Below the pieces are notes generated by a model. It saw only the letters and a list, made by a program, of their open reading frames with translations, did not search any database and had not been told where the DNA came from. Source: Bacillus sp. Marseille-Q3570 (GTDB lineage Bacteria > Bacillota > Bacilli > Bacillales > Fictibacillaceae). Taken from it: a stretch of 64,000 bases of DNA. The position numbers and the translations under genes were made by a program. This document shows, piece by piece, positions 25,768-34,359 of the stretch (its first letter is position 1; each line of letters starts with the position of its first letter). The DNA lies in NCBI RefSeq assembly GCF_946151055.1, contig NZ_CAMGYZ010000003.1:62001-126000 (forward strand). Direction: 5' to 3'.

Positions 25768-26091
25768 ATGATACAAGAAGTGAATCAACAGCAATTGATC
25801 CAACGAATATTCAAAAGGGAAAGGGCAGTGATCTTTTTCCACACACCGTTGTGTGGCACTTGTAAACTTGCGAATCAAATGTTGGAGATAGCGTTAGCAG
25901 TGTTTACCGATCAAGAAAAACCAGAGGTCCTCTCCGGAAATATCAATCAAATGCCAACGACAGCAAAGCAATGGAAGGTCAAAAGTGTTCCATGTCTCGC
26001 GTTTTTAGAGGGTGGAAAACTGGTCAAAATGCTTTATTCGTTCCGTTCTGTCGATCATATTTATGGAGAAATAAAAAAATTTTATAAATAA
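25768..26091 (+). CDS. yusE: Thioredoxin-like protein
   Basis: A 107-residue thioredoxin fold. The active site is C-G-T-C in FFHTPLCGTCKLANQML, and the cis-Pro loop is KVKSVPCLAFLEGGKLVKM. It differs from housekeeping thioredoxin (WCGPC) and matches the YusE group by synteny. It is cytoplasmic, as no signal peptide is seen. It lies 26 bp after the dehydrogenase gene, probably co-transcribed with yusF. Confidence 0.88.
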   Translation: MIQEVNQQQLIQRIFKRERAVIFFHTPLCGTCKLANQMLEIALAVFTDQEKPEVLSGNINQMPTTAKQWKVKSVPCLAFLEGGKLVKMLYSFRSVDHIYGEIKKFYK

Positions 26092-26468
26092 AAGCGATTT
26101 TCGGTGGATATTTTTTCCTAATATATTTCAAAATGGCACTTTTCGCTAAAATCTTTCTTTATGGTAAAAAAATCTTAGAAAACGCTTTCCCGCTAATAAT
26201 GCAAACATTTGTCGAATTAAGACAAAGGAACTTGTAAAAGTTTGAAAATTTAGTCAAGTCAGTCAGAATAAAATTATGTTACAATTGTTAAAGTGCTTGT
26301 AACATTGTTATCAAATTGTATCCTCCAAACGTCAAAAATAATGATATAAATGAGTTATGGATTCTTTATCCTTTGCATAAAAAATTCTAACTTTTGATAT
26401 ATATTCCGTTTGGATATCCTCAATAATTTTAAGTTTAAAAACTTGTCCGTAGTGAGGTGGATACAATA
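26092..26468. other. AT-rich leader region before sigI
   Basis: About 375 bases without a gene. It is strongly AT-rich with short TTGTAA/TATCCT-like boxes near 26300 that could be a promoter. I did not find a convincing C-rich -35 box with CGAA -10, as expected for a SigI-type autoregulated promoter, so the promoter is not assigned. Confidence 0.4.
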
Positions 26469-27239
26469 ATGACATCTATGAACATGAATTTAGTAATGAA
26501 ACCAAAATTCAATAAGCCAGTGGCAAACAAAGCAGTTACTATAGAAGATAAGGTGAAAAGAATTGCACGCGGAGATGAGGACCTCCGTAATGAACTGCTT
26601 GAAGATTATCAACCATTCATCAAAAAAGTAACGTCTAAAGTTTGTAACCAGTATATTGACCAATCTCGTGACGAATATAGTATTGGATTGACAGCATTCA
26701 ACGAAGCTATCAATCAATATCAAGAAGGACAAGGGAGCCGTTTCTTGACATTTGCGGACATGGTCATACGTAGACGTGTGATCGATTTTATCCGTAAAGA
26801 AGCACGACAGAACAGGTATGTCTTCCTAGAGCCTGAAGAAACAGATGAAGAAGGCCGTGTTGAAGATAGCTTTGCTGAACAGCAAGCTGCAATCAGCCAC
26901 TATGATCAACAACTGCAAGTCGAAAACCGTGTATATGAGATTGAAGAATATCAACAATTACTCAAAGGGTACGGCATTACGTTCAAAGTGTTGAGCAAAA
27001 ACTGCCCTAAGCATATCGATGCGCGTGAAAACGCGAAACAAATCGCGCAGCTATTAGCTGAAAACGAGAAATTGGCAGGGTATTTGACGGATAAGAAACA
27101 ACTGCCGATAAAAGATTTATTAAATATGGTCTCTTGCAGTCGTAAAACGATTGAGCGTAATCGAAAGTATATAATAGCGATTGCATTGATTTACATTGGA
27201 GGGTATACATCGCTTAGATCGTACATTGAGCCCTCCTGA
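26469..27239 (+). CDS. sigI: RNA polymerase sigma factor SigI
   Basis: About 256 residues. Region 2 contains SIGLTAFNEAINQYQEGQGS, FLTFADMVIRRRVIDFIRKE. The C-terminal domain holds an HTH (DLLNMVSCSRKTIERNRKYI) and ends with the SigI-type IAIALIYIGGYTSLRSYI. SigI responds to heat and cell-wall stress in Bacillus and is held inactive by membrane-bound RsgI, encoded next. The GTG at 26457 lies within the ribosome binding site GAGGTGG; ATG 26469 is the start. Confidence 0.94.
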   Translation: MTSMNMNLVMKPKFNKPVANKAVTIEDKVKRIARGDEDLRNELLEDYQPFIKKVTSKVCNQYIDQSRDEYSIGLTAFNEAINQYQEGQGSRFLTFADMVIRRRVIDFIRKEARQNRYVFLEPEETDEEGRVEDSFAEQQAAISHYDQQLQVENRVYEIEEYQQLLKGYGITFKVLSKNCPKHIDARENAKQIAQLLAENEKLAGYLTDKKQLPIKDLLNMVSCSRKTIERNRKYIIAIALIYIGGYTSLRSYIEPS

Positions 27240-27266
27240 TATCCTATGGAAGGGAGGGACCAATGA

Positions 27267-28607
27267 GTGAAACGCGGCTTGATTATGGAAGTATCGAAGC
27301 GGAAAGCTGTGATTTTGACTAAAGATGGCAGTTTTGAACGTGTTCGGTTGAAAAAAGGGGAACAACCTGAGGTTGGACAGGAGTATATATGTCCACCCGA
27401 AATTTCTGATGCCTTTTTTCAGCCTAGAAAAACATTGTTGCCTTCATTTTCACTTTCCCTTGTAGCAATCATTGTTTTCGTATTGGTTGCCGGCGGAATG
27501 CCATTTGGTACGAACAAGGCTTCTGCTGCTGCATATGTTAGTTTTGATATCAATCCGAGCATTGAAGTAGCAGTGGATAATGAAATGAATGTCATCAAAG
27601 TCCGTGCTTTGAACGAAGATGCAAAAAACCTGCTTGAAGGTTCAGAAGAATATAAAGACTCATCTTTATTGGTATTTTCCGATTCATTATTCAAAACCTT
27701 GAAAGAATCAGGTTATTTCGATACGTATGAAGACCTGTTGATCACGTCAACGATTGACGATGATTTTGTATCCGATGAAATGCGTAAACGCTTAAATAAG
27801 TCAATTGAAAGACTTAAAGCGAGTAAATATATTGAAAACACTGGAATCGTTCTATCACTAAGAGAAACAACTGAAGCGACCAGAAAGCTTGCAGAAGAAA
27901 ATGGGTTGTCAATGGGTAAATATCTGGTATTTGAAGACATTTCGAATATTGATGATACATTCACACTCGACCAGGCAAGTGTACTTTCTCTTTCTGAGAT
28001 GAATAAATACTTGACAAATGCGCAAATAAGTCCAGAAGATTCAGGTGAACAACAGACTGAAGAACCTTTAAAAATTCCTAAACGGAATAATAGTCTAGAA
28101 CATATTAAACATACAAAAGATGAAAACGATATTAAAGACACTTCAGATCCAGAGGTGCCTGATACAAATGGAACAGGAACAGCAGCGAGCGGTGATGTCA
28201 AAGATGATGTCAAAGATACAGCAAAGACAGCAGTTGAAAATCCTGATGAAAAAGAGGAAGAAAAGGCAGCTGCAAGTGAACCTGTTTCCGAACCAGTAGA
28301 AAAAGCAAAAAATGCAACTACAGCGCCTGCTAAGGATCAAACAGATAAAGAAGATAAGGCCCGAAGCGAGTCGGATCAAGATAAAACTTCAAAAAAGAAT
28401 GAAGAAAAAAATGATTTGCAGGTTAAGATCAAATTGGATCTGCATGGATTAGATGCGGATGAATTGACTCCTCAGGAATTGAAACTACTTGAGAACCTGC
28501 AAATCAACATTTTCCATGCTCAAAACAATGGAAAATCAAAAATGAAAAAACACTCACACCCTCACCAAGATAAACAAGGAAAAGGAAGTCATGGTAAAAA
28601 TCCATGA
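27267..28607 (+). CDS. rsgI: Anti-sigma-I factor RsgI
   Basis: A 446-residue single-pass membrane protein. The cytoplasmic RsgI_N domain spans residues 1-55 (MKRGLIMEVSKRKAVILTKD), with a transmembrane helix at about 68-88. A conserved extracellular domain starting AAYVSFDINPSIEVAVDN carries the Asn-Pro site where RsgI homologues are reported to self-cleave. Residues ~250-446 are charged low complexity (E, K, D, T, P) and probably disordered, like the wall-sensing tail of B. subtilis RsgI. The GTG at 27267 is eight bases after GGGAGGG and gives the complete N-domain. A perfect terminator follows. Confidence 0.93.
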   Translation: MKRGLIMEVSKRKAVILTKDGSFERVRLKKGEQPEVGQEYICPPEISDAFFQPRKTLLPSFSLSLVAIIVFVLVAGGMPFGTNKASAAAYVSFDINPSIEVAVDNEMNVIKVRALNEDAKNLLEGSEEYKDSSLLVFSDSLFKTLKESGYFDTYEDLLITSTIDDDFVSDEMRKRLNKSIERLKASKYIENTGIVLSLRETTEATRKLAEENGLSMGKYLVFEDISNIDDTFTLDQASVLSLSEMNKYLTNAQISPEDSGEQQTEEPLKIPKRNNSLEHIKHTKDENDIKDTSDPEVPDTNGTGTAASGDVKDDVKDTAKTAVENPDEKEEEKAAASEPVSEPVEKAKNATTAPAKDQTDKEDKARSESDQDKTSKKNEEKNDLQVKIKLDLHGLDADELTPQELKLLENLQINIFHAQNNGKSKMKKHSHPHQDKQGKGSHGKNP

Positions 28608-28647
28608 CGATTTGTGGTGTTTTTATACATAATTGATTGACTACTAC

Positions 28648-28690
28648 AGCGCCAGACAAACTCAGATTCAGTGAGTTTCTGGCGCTTTTT
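28648..28690 (+). terminator. Rho-independent terminator
   Basis: A long stem AGCGCCAGA-C-AAACTCA / TGAGTTT-TCTGGCGCT with one bulged C and a 7-nt loop, followed by TTTT. It ends sigI-rsgI. Confidence 0.9.
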
Positions 28691-28828
28691 GTATTGTATC
28701 GGATATTGTCTACTGGAAATATCGAATTCTGAAGGAGAAACTGTCGAAGGATTATAAAAGGACAATCGCTTAACCCCATAGAAATTTATCAATAGATCCA
28801 ATCTCTATGTATAAGTGAGGAGAGGAAT

Positions 28829-29182
28829 ATGCATATAAACGGTATGGTTGATTTGTTTTCAAAAAGATTTGAGGAACAATCTTATTTGTCACCGTTTTTC
28901 AGATTGAATGAGTATGTCGTTTCTCTTGCTGATGGGGAAGAGTGTGTCTCGCTGCATTTACGTAAGCGTTCGTGTAAAGTGATCATGGGGGAAGAGGTCG
29001 ATCAGCATACCATAAGGATCAATGGCCGGATGATCGCACTGCAGTCCCTGGTGGAAGGCAGACAGAAACTGACAGAGCTGATCGCTCAAGGAGAGATTGA
29101 AACAAATGCGTCCTATCGTACGATCCTGAAACTTGAATCCATCTTCTACTTACTACGAAAGCAAACGAGAGACGCCGTATAA
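28829..29182 (+). CDS. yusD: YusD-like protein, possible SCP2-like fold
   Basis: A 117-residue protein (LSPFFRLNEYVVSLADGEE, VIMGEEVDQHTIRINGRM, ESIFYLLRKQT). The position between yusE/sigI and metN corresponds to B. subtilis yusD. The alternating strand pattern could fit an SCP2 sterol-carrier-like fold, but I see no decisive motif. GAGGAGAGG supports the ATG. Its 3' end overlaps the convergent thioredoxin-like gene by 30 bases. Confidence 0.65.
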   Translation: MHINGMVDLFSKRFEEQSYLSPFFRLNEYVVSLADGEECVSLHLRKRSCKVIMGEEVDQHTIRINGRMIALQSLVEGRQKLTELIAQGEIETNASYRTILKLESIFYLLRKQTRDAV

Positions 29183-29575
29183 GATGTTCTGAAAAGAGTC
29201 TTGATCGGAATACCGTGCTTGTTCCTCATGATTTTTATCTAGAAGAATCGTTGTGGGAACGGATGTACATTCGAATTGGTCATAAACTTCAGTCCCTTCA
29301 TCGAGCAGAATGGGGACGGTAAGATTATTTTTATGGATAAATTGGTCCCTCTTTTCTAATGAACCCTCTCTGCCGGTGACGTTGACCGTCAGTACGGTGA
29401 TCTCATCGCTATTCATCGATTTATGGAATTGTTCAAGAAGAGGTAGCTCCCTCATACAATCAGGACACCATGCTACCCAAAATTGAATGATGACAGGTCC
29501 CCCCGCAAAGTCTGATAGGTTGACGTTCTGCTTCGTTTTGTATTCCTTAAGAGTGAATGAAACAATATTGTTCAT
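29153..29575 (-). CDS. TlpA/ResA-like thioredoxin-fold protein
   Basis: A 140-residue AhpC/TSA-type thioredoxin with active site W-C-P-D-C in IQFWVAWCPDCMRELPLL and cis-Pro segment ECTSVPTTILLDKN. Relatives such as ResA are membrane-anchored and reduce disulfides in cytochrome maturation. This protein has no signal or membrane segment, so it is likely cytoplasmic. It is transcribed alone, opposite to the YusD-like gene and the met operon. Confidence 0.85.
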   Translation of the reverse strand: MNNIVSFTLKEYKTKQNVNLSDFAGGPVIIQFWVAWCPDCMRELPLLEQFHKSMNSDEITVLTVNVTGREGSLEKRDQFIHKNNLTVPILLDEGTEVYDQFECTSVPTTILLDKNHEEQARYSDQDSFQNILYGVSRLLS

Positions 29576-29706
29576 ATATTCCTAAACTCCTTTTCCGACC
29601 AAATTCAAACTACTATATTGAAATTAACACATGTGGACATCAAGTGCGAACTGACACGATTTCGTCACAAAAATCCAGTGAGAAAGAAGAAGAGAATAAT
29701 ATTTTG

Positions 29707-29736
29707 TTGACACTTAAAAATAACCCATGCTACAAT
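29707..29736 (+). promoter_or_regulatory. Sigma-A promoter of the met operon
   Basis: TTGACA (29707-29712), 18-bp spacer, TACAAT (29731-29736). Transcription would begin about 45 bp before the SAM aptamer. Confidence 0.75.
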
Positions 29737-29788
29737 GCATTCATGCTTGAATAAAGTAAAGCGATAAAACTGATCGGATATATATCGA

Positions 29789-29957
29789 ATCTTATCGAGA
29801 GCGGCGGAGGGACTGGCCCTGTGAAGCCCGGCAACCAGCAAACCTGACATGGTTTGAGAAGGTGCCAAATCCTGCAAAGTGTAATGCTTTGGAAGATGAG
29901 ATGGAGAGACTGAACATTCAGCCTTTCTGCTCATTTTCAGAGCGGGAAGGTTTTTTT
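29789..29957 (+). ncRNA. SAM-I (S-box) riboswitch with terminator, upstream of metNPQ
   Basis: The aptamer runs 29789-29902. P1 is ATCTTATC / GATGAGAT, with the conserved S-box core GAGGGACTGGCCC, GAAGCCCGGCAACC and GAAGGTGCCAA. A fully paired 11-bp terminator (29922-29950) with seven T follows. SAM binding should stop transcription of the methionine importer when methionine is plentiful. Confidence 0.96.
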
Positions 29958-29962
29958 GCATC

Positions 29963-30037
29963 TAAAGAAAGCAATACTTAATTAAAGGTCAAGTAAGACT
30001 AGCCTACGCTAAGGCTTGGTTTGCCAGGTTTTCTTTA
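29963..30037. repeat. Short TIR-bounded element, copy 2
   Basis: 75 bp bounded by TAAAGAAA / TTTCTTTA, with internal CTAAGGCTTGG ... CCAGGTTTTCTTT matching the elements at 6590 and 32662. It begins six bases after the riboswitch terminator and ends 54 bp before metN, so it lies in the transcribed leader. Confidence 0.65.
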
Positions 30038-30091
30038 TATGTAAAGGACAGCACTTTTGCAGAGGATAAGAGAAAGAAAGGGCTGAACATC

Positions 30092-31132
30092 ATGATTTCT
30101 TTGAAAGATATCAAGAAAGTTTTCTATACAAAAGATGGAGTCGTCAATGCCGTGGACGGCGTCAATCTGAATATTGAAAAAGGTGAAATATTCGGCGTTA
30201 TTGGATACAGCGGTGCAGGGAAGAGTACGCTGATCCGTATGCTCAATATGCTGGAGAAACCGACTGATGGTTCAGTCGATATAAACGGCAAGTCATTGAC
30301 CCATTTCAATAACAAGCAGCTGAGGATCGCGAGACAGAATATCGGAATGATTTTTCAGCATTTCAATCTTCTCTGGTCACGCACTGTCCGTGAAAATATT
30401 GCCTTTCCCTTGGAAATTGCTGGTGTAAGCAAGGGGCAACGTGGGGAACGAGTCGATGAATTGATCGATCTTGTCGGATTGTCCGGGAGGGGAGATTCCT
30501 ATCCTTCTCAGCTAAGTGGTGGACAAAAACAGCGTGTAGGGATTGCAAGAGCATTGGCGAACAATCCGGATGTTTTACTTTGTGACGAAGCGACATCTGC
30601 ACTGGATCCGAAAACGACGGACTCGATTTTGAACCTCCTTGTCGATATCAACCAAAAACTTGGTCTGACGATCGTACTGATTACGCACGAGATGCATGTC
30701 ATCCGGAAGATTTGTAACCGTGTGGCAGTAATGGAAGACGGTCGAGTGGTAGAAGAAGGCAACGTCCTGGATGTCTTCAAGACGCCGAAGAGGACAATAA
30801 CACAGGATTTCGTTAAACAGGTGACAGAGCCTGAAGAAACGGATGAAACAATTCAGCATCTGATTCAAAAAGGAGACCGTTCTAAGATCGTTAAACTCAC
30901 TTTCGTAGGGGGGACGGCTGAACGCCCGCTCATAAGTGATCTGATCAGAAAGTTTGAAGTCGATGTCAACATCCTTCAAGGCAAGATTTCACAAACAAGA
31001 GACGGGGCATATGGAACGTTATTCATCAAAATCGATGGAGAGCCTGACACCGTGAAGGAAGCCATCTATTTTATTCAACAACAGGAAGTGGAAGTCGAGG
31101 TGATCACAGATGTTGACAACAATGTTTCCTAA
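30092..31132 (+). CDS. metN: Methionine ABC transporter ATP-binding protein
   Basis: A 346-residue ABC ATPase. Walker A is GYSGAGKSTLIRM, the signature LSGGQKQR, Walker B VLLCDEATSALDP, and the H-loop ITHEMHV. The ~100-residue C-terminal NIL domain (about 250-340, FEVDVNILQGKISQ) is the regulatory methionine-binding domain of MetN. It powers D/L-methionine uptake with MetP and MetQ. Gene ends overlap by 23 bases with metP. Controlled by the upstream S-box. Confidence 0.95.
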   Translation: MISLKDIKKVFYTKDGVVNAVDGVNLNIEKGEIFGVIGYSGAGKSTLIRMLNMLEKPTDGSVDINGKSLTHFNNKQLRIARQNIGMIFQHFNLLWSRTVRENIAFPLEIAGVSKGQRGERVDELIDLVGLSGRGDSYPSQLSGGQKQRVGIARALANNPDVLLCDEATSALDPKTTDSILNLLVDINQKLGLTIVLITHEMHVIRKICNRVAVMEDGRVVEEGNVLDVFKTPKRTITQDFVKQVTEPEETDETIQHLIQKGDRSKIVKLTFVGGTAERPLISDLIRKFEVDVNILQGKISQTRDGAYGTLFIKIDGEPDTVKEAIYFIQQQEVEVEVITDVDNNVS

Positions 31133-31778
31133 CGTAGATTGGGAGGATATGTGGGAAGCTACCGTTGAGACCCTTTATATGACGGCAATTTCAGTAGGTG
31201 CCACATTCATTCTCGGAATCATATTAGGCTTATTATTGTTTCTGACTGGCAAGGGGAACCTTTGGCAGAACAAAGCGATACATTCAGTCATAGCTGGATT
31301 TGTGAATATATTCAGATCCATCCCGTTCATTATTTTGATCATCCTTTTAGTACCTTTTACAACATGGTTGATTGGTACAATGCTTGGTGCAAATGCCGCA
31401 TTACCTGCCCTGATCATCGGGGCTGCCCCATTCTATGCAAGGATGGTGGAAATCGCATTACGGGAAATCGATAAAGGCGTCATCGAAGCTGCAAAATCGA
31501 TGGGAGCTACTGATGGGCAAATCATATACAAGGTGCTTTTGCCTGAATCATTGCCCGCATTGATTTCAGGTATCACTGTAACAGCAATTGCCTTGATTTC
31601 GTATATCGCGATGGCTGGTGTAGTCGGTGCAGGCGGTTTAGGGACGCTTGCATATTTGGATGGGTTCCAGCGTTATCAGAACGACGTGACATTCGTTTCA
31701 ACAGTAATCATTTTAATCATCGTATTCATCATTCAGTGGATAGGCGATATCTTAACGCAACAAACAGATAAACGATAA
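31110..31778 (+). CDS. metP: Methionine ABC transporter permease
   Basis: A 222-residue inner-membrane permease with five helices and the ABC coupling motif around ALREIDKGVIEAAKSMGATD (EAA motif), followed by PESLPALISG. It pairs with MetN. GAGGTG eight bases before the ATG lies inside metN. Confidence 0.94.
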   Translation: MLTTMFPNVDWEDMWEATVETLYMTAISVGATFILGIILGLLLFLTGKGNLWQNKAIHSVIAGFVNIFRSIPFIILIILLVPFTTWLIGTMLGANAALPALIIGAAPFYARMVEIALREIDKGVIEAAKSMGATDGQIIYKVLLPESLPALISGITVTAIALISYIAMAGVVGAGGLGTLAYLDGFQRYQNDVTFVSTVIILIIVFIIQWIGDILTQQTDKR

Positions 31779-31795
31779 TTTGGAGGGATAACAAC

Positions 31796-32617
31796 ATGAA
31801 AAAACGTATAACACTTTTAGCAACTGTACTTATCATTTCCGTATTGGCGGCTTGTGGTAAAGGTGGTTCCGGCGGAGATGAGCAAGAACTTGTCGTCGGT
31901 GCATCGAACGTACCACATGCTGAAATTCTTGAGGAAGCACAGCCGATCCTTGAGGAGAAAGGCATAAAGCTTGAAATTGAAAAGCTTCAAGACTATGTGA
32001 CACCGAACCAAATGCTAGCTGCTGGAGAATTGGATGCAAACTTCTTCCAACACGTACCGTATATGGAATCGCAAATGAAAGATAACAAAAGCTATGATTT
32101 TGAAAATGCAGGTGGGGTGCACATCGAGCCAATGGGTGTATACTCGCAGGAATATAAAAGCTTAGATGAACTTCCTAAAGAAGGAACAGTCATCATGAGC
32201 AACTCTGTCGGGGAGCACGGCCGTATTCTCAGCTTGCTTGAAAAAGAAGGTCTGATCAAGCTGAAAGAAGGCGTTGATGTAGATAAAGCAACAGTCAAAG
32301 ACATCGCTGAAAATCCGAAAGACATCAACTTCAAGACTGATGTTGAAGCAGGATTACTACCGAAGATTTATAAAAACGGTGAAGGGGACGCTGTCGTCAT
32401 CAACACGAACTATGCAATCGATGCAGGACTCGATCCGCAAAAAGATGCCATTGCTCTGGAAGGATCCGACTCTGAGTATGTAAACATCGTCGCAGTGAAC
32501 AAAGGCGATAAAGACGACAAAAAGATCAGAACACTTGTAGAAGTACTGCAATCTAAAGAAATCCAGGACTTCATCAAAAAAGAATATAAAGGAGCAGTCG
32601 TTCCTGTAAACGAATAA
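31796..32617 (+). CDS. metQ: Methionine-binding lipoprotein
   Basis: A 273-residue NlpA-family substrate-binding lipoprotein. The signal sequence ends at lipobox LAAC (Cys20). The conserved VGASNVPHAEILEEAQPI, LQDYVTPNQMLAAGELDANF and VINTNYAIDAGLDP segments are those of MetQ. It delivers methionine to MetNP and is last in the operon, before a terminator. Confidence 0.95.
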   Translation: MKKRITLLATVLIISVLAACGKGGSGGDEQELVVGASNVPHAEILEEAQPILEEKGIKLEIEKLQDYVTPNQMLAAGELDANFFQHVPYMESQMKDNKSYDFENAGGVHIEPMGVYSQEYKSLDELPKEGTVIMSNSVGEHGRILSLLEKEGLIKLKEGVDVDKATVKDIAENPKDINFKTDVEAGLLPKIYKNGEGDAVVINTNYAIDAGLDPQKDAIALEGSDSEYVNIVAVNKGDKDDKKIRTLVEVLQSKEIQDFIKKEYKGAVVPVNE

Positions 32618-32625
32618 TCGTAATT

Positions 32626-32656
32626 AGAGTGCTGACATAGTTCGGCACTCTTTTTT
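32626..32656 (+). terminator. Rho-independent terminator
   Basis: Stem AGAGTGC / GCACTCT, extended inward imperfectly, then TTTTTT. It ends metNPQ. Confidence 0.85.
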
Positions 32657-32661
32657 ACATT

Positions 32662-32729
32662 TAAAGAAAGTATAAATACTTTCTTCAATATTAGAGCAAC
32701 TAAGGCTTGGCTTTACCAAGTTTTCTTTA
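32662..32729. repeat. Short TIR-bounded element, copy 3
   Basis: 68 bp bounded by TAAAGAAA / TTTCTTTA. Internal blocks AAGAAAGTATAAATACTTTCTT and GAGCAACTAAGGCTTGGC closely match the element at 6590. It lies directly after the metQ terminator. Confidence 0.7.
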
Positions 32730-32808
32730 TGAGTTACTATCTTTGGTTACTCCAGACCTTTTTAAGGTTTGTAGGTTTGGTGACCATTAAATGACGAAAA
32801 TTGGACTG

Positions 32809-33045
32809 ATGTACTCAGCGAGGGTTTCTAAGTACATGAAACCACGGACAAATTGGATTGATGTACTCAGCGAGGGTTTCTAAGTACATGAAACCACGGA
32901 CAAATTGGATTGATGTACTCAGCGAGGGTTTCTGAGTACATGAAACCACGGACAAATTGGATTGATGTACTCAGCAAGGGTTTCTGAGTACATGAAACCA
33001 CGGACAAATTGGATTGATGTACTCAGCGAGGGCTTCTGAATACAT
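32809..33045. repeat. Tandem hairpin array 2, 52-bp period (five units)
   Basis: Units begin at 32809, 32861, 32913, 32965 and 33017. Each is a 29-nt palindrome (ATGTACTCAG / CTGAGTACAT, 9-nt loop CGAGGGTTT) plus a 23-nt linker (GAAACCACGGACAAATTGGA..). Unit length, palindrome length and linker length equal those of the arrays near 14.7 and 59.2 kb although the sequence differs. The 510-bp stretch between metQ and yurZ holds only this and the TIR element. Confidence 0.92.
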
Positions 33046-33168
33046 CAGTGAAAATCGAATGAGAGTGGTGTTAACTGGACCCTGCATCGAACTATTTCTG
33101 ACGGATATCTTTTTACGAGAAGAATCATACTAACTAATGATGATTTTATCGTATGAGGAGTGATCGAA

Positions 33169-33555
33169 TTGAATCATAATGGAAACCAACAAGAACAACA
33201 ACCAGGCAGTCCTACAGAAGCTGCTTTAATGGATTACAAAGAAGGCTTAGGGATCTTCACTGAAAAAATGCCGGATCTTGCAAGAAAGTACAATGCGTTT
33301 ACGGAATCCTGTTTTAAAGCCGGTAAGCTGAGCAAAAAAGAAAAACAATTGATTGCACTGGGCATCAGTATTTACTCACAGGATGAGTATTGCATCATCT
33401 ACCATACAAAAGGGTGTTTAGATCAAGGTTGTAGTGAACAGGAAATTTTAGAAACGGTAGGTGTTTGTGCAGCATTCGGCGGTGGAGCTGCTATGAGTCA
33501 GTCTGTAACCCTTGTACAAGAAGCGATTACGGATTTGAATCAGATGAAACACTAA
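33169..33555 (+). CDS. yurZ: Carboxymuconolactone decarboxylase/AhpD-like protein
   Basis: About 128 residues of the CMD helical family. The core segment is [30 protein letters not shown], with a single Cys where AhpD has C-x-x-C, then [22 protein letters not shown]. Redox activity is therefore doubtful. The upstream GTG (33160) sits inside the ribosome binding site GAGGAGTG; TTG 33169 is the likely start. It lies between metQ and sufC as yurZ does in B. subtilis. Confidence 0.8.
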   Translation: MNHNGNQQEQQPGSPTEAALMDYKEGLGIFTEKMPDLARKYNAFTESCFKAGKLSKKEKQLIALGISIYSQDEYCIIYHTKGCLDQGCSEQEILETVGVCAAFGGGAAMSQSVTLVQEAITDLNQMKH

Positions 33556-33756
33556 GAACGAAGCCCGAGGAATATCGAGGAAATCGGATGTATGAGGGGC
33601 AATTATAGAAATTGGGACCCTAATATGACACCACTCCTTCTTAAGGTTTCTTAAGAGAAATAATCATTCTATATCATATTTGGAGTTTTAGCTTCATATT
33701 GGTAGGGTATAGAGTGTAGTGAAAAAAATAATTCAAAAACTTGAAAGGATTGATTC

Positions 33757-33948
33757 ATTATCCACCCTATTGACACTAACCATACTGGTGAAATGGAAAA
33801 AGCCATGCATCAGGCACATGGTATAGGTTATGCAGAGTATGATCGCAACCTAGAAGAACGATTGAAAATCGAACGTAAGAGAGAGCAGGAGTACAAAGAA
33901 AGTCAACAAATGCTCAACGAATTTACGGGTAAAGTCAATAAGTCTTAA
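33757..33948 (+). CDS. Small charged protein, possible ATT start
   Basis: A short open frame ending at TAA 33946-33948. From the first ATG (33793) it encodes 51 residues (MEKAMHQAHGIGYAEYDRN, then a Glu/Lys/Arg-rich helix). No ribosome binding site precedes that ATG. GAAAGG at 33743-33748 is eight bases from an ATT at 33757, which would add IHPIDTNHTGE and give 63 residues, so a rare ATT start is possible. A perfect terminator follows. Function is unknown and I do not recognise the family. Confidence 0.55.
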   Translation: MIHPIDTNHTGEMEKAMHQAHGIGYAEYDRNLEERLKIERKREQEYKESQQMLNEFTGKVNKS

Positions 33949-34000
33949 TGATCAACAATCAAGAAACACTGCAATAACAAGTAAAAAAAGCGTATATATC

Positions 34001-34044
34001 AAGGACCTTATCGGATACTGATAAGGTCCTTTCGTTATTTTTCA
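34001..34044 (+). terminator. Rho-independent terminator
   Basis: A perfect 12-bp stem AAGGACCTTATC / GATAAGGTCCTT with a 7-nt loop and a T-rich tail. It follows the small protein gene. Confidence 0.88.
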
Positions 34045-34084
34045 ATACCTAAAAAGAAAGCGTTGATTTCAATAAGAATACCTT

Positions 34085-34137
34085 ATTCTCAATTAGATTG
34101 TAAAAAAACTTATATTTTCTATATCTGTATTGAGAAT
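34085..34137. promoter_or_regulatory. Inverted repeat upstream of the suf operon
   Basis: ATTCTCAAT (34085-34093) and ATTGAGAAT (34129-34137) are perfect 9-bp inverted repeats 35 bases apart, about 220 bp before sufC in the AT-rich promoter region. They could be paired regulator half-sites. No regulator is assigned. Confidence 0.35.
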
Positions 34138-34359
34138 TATTTTAATTTGTTATAAAATTAGAATGATGATAAAGTAAACTTGGCAAGGCCGAACAGAGAA
34201 GGTTGCGGAAGAGCCATAGTTGACCTTATACAGAAGAAAATTGCAGTTTTTCTTCAAGAGAAAATAGAAAAAATCACGATTATTTCATTTTTATGTTGTT
34301 TTTCGTTACAATGTAGAATGGAGTAGTGATTAGAAATATGAAATTGGAGGGTTATAGTC

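Noticed and set aside
26092-26468. SigI-dependent autoregulatory promoter
   Set aside because: Expected from family knowledge, but no C-rich -35 with CGAA -10 could be found with confidence.
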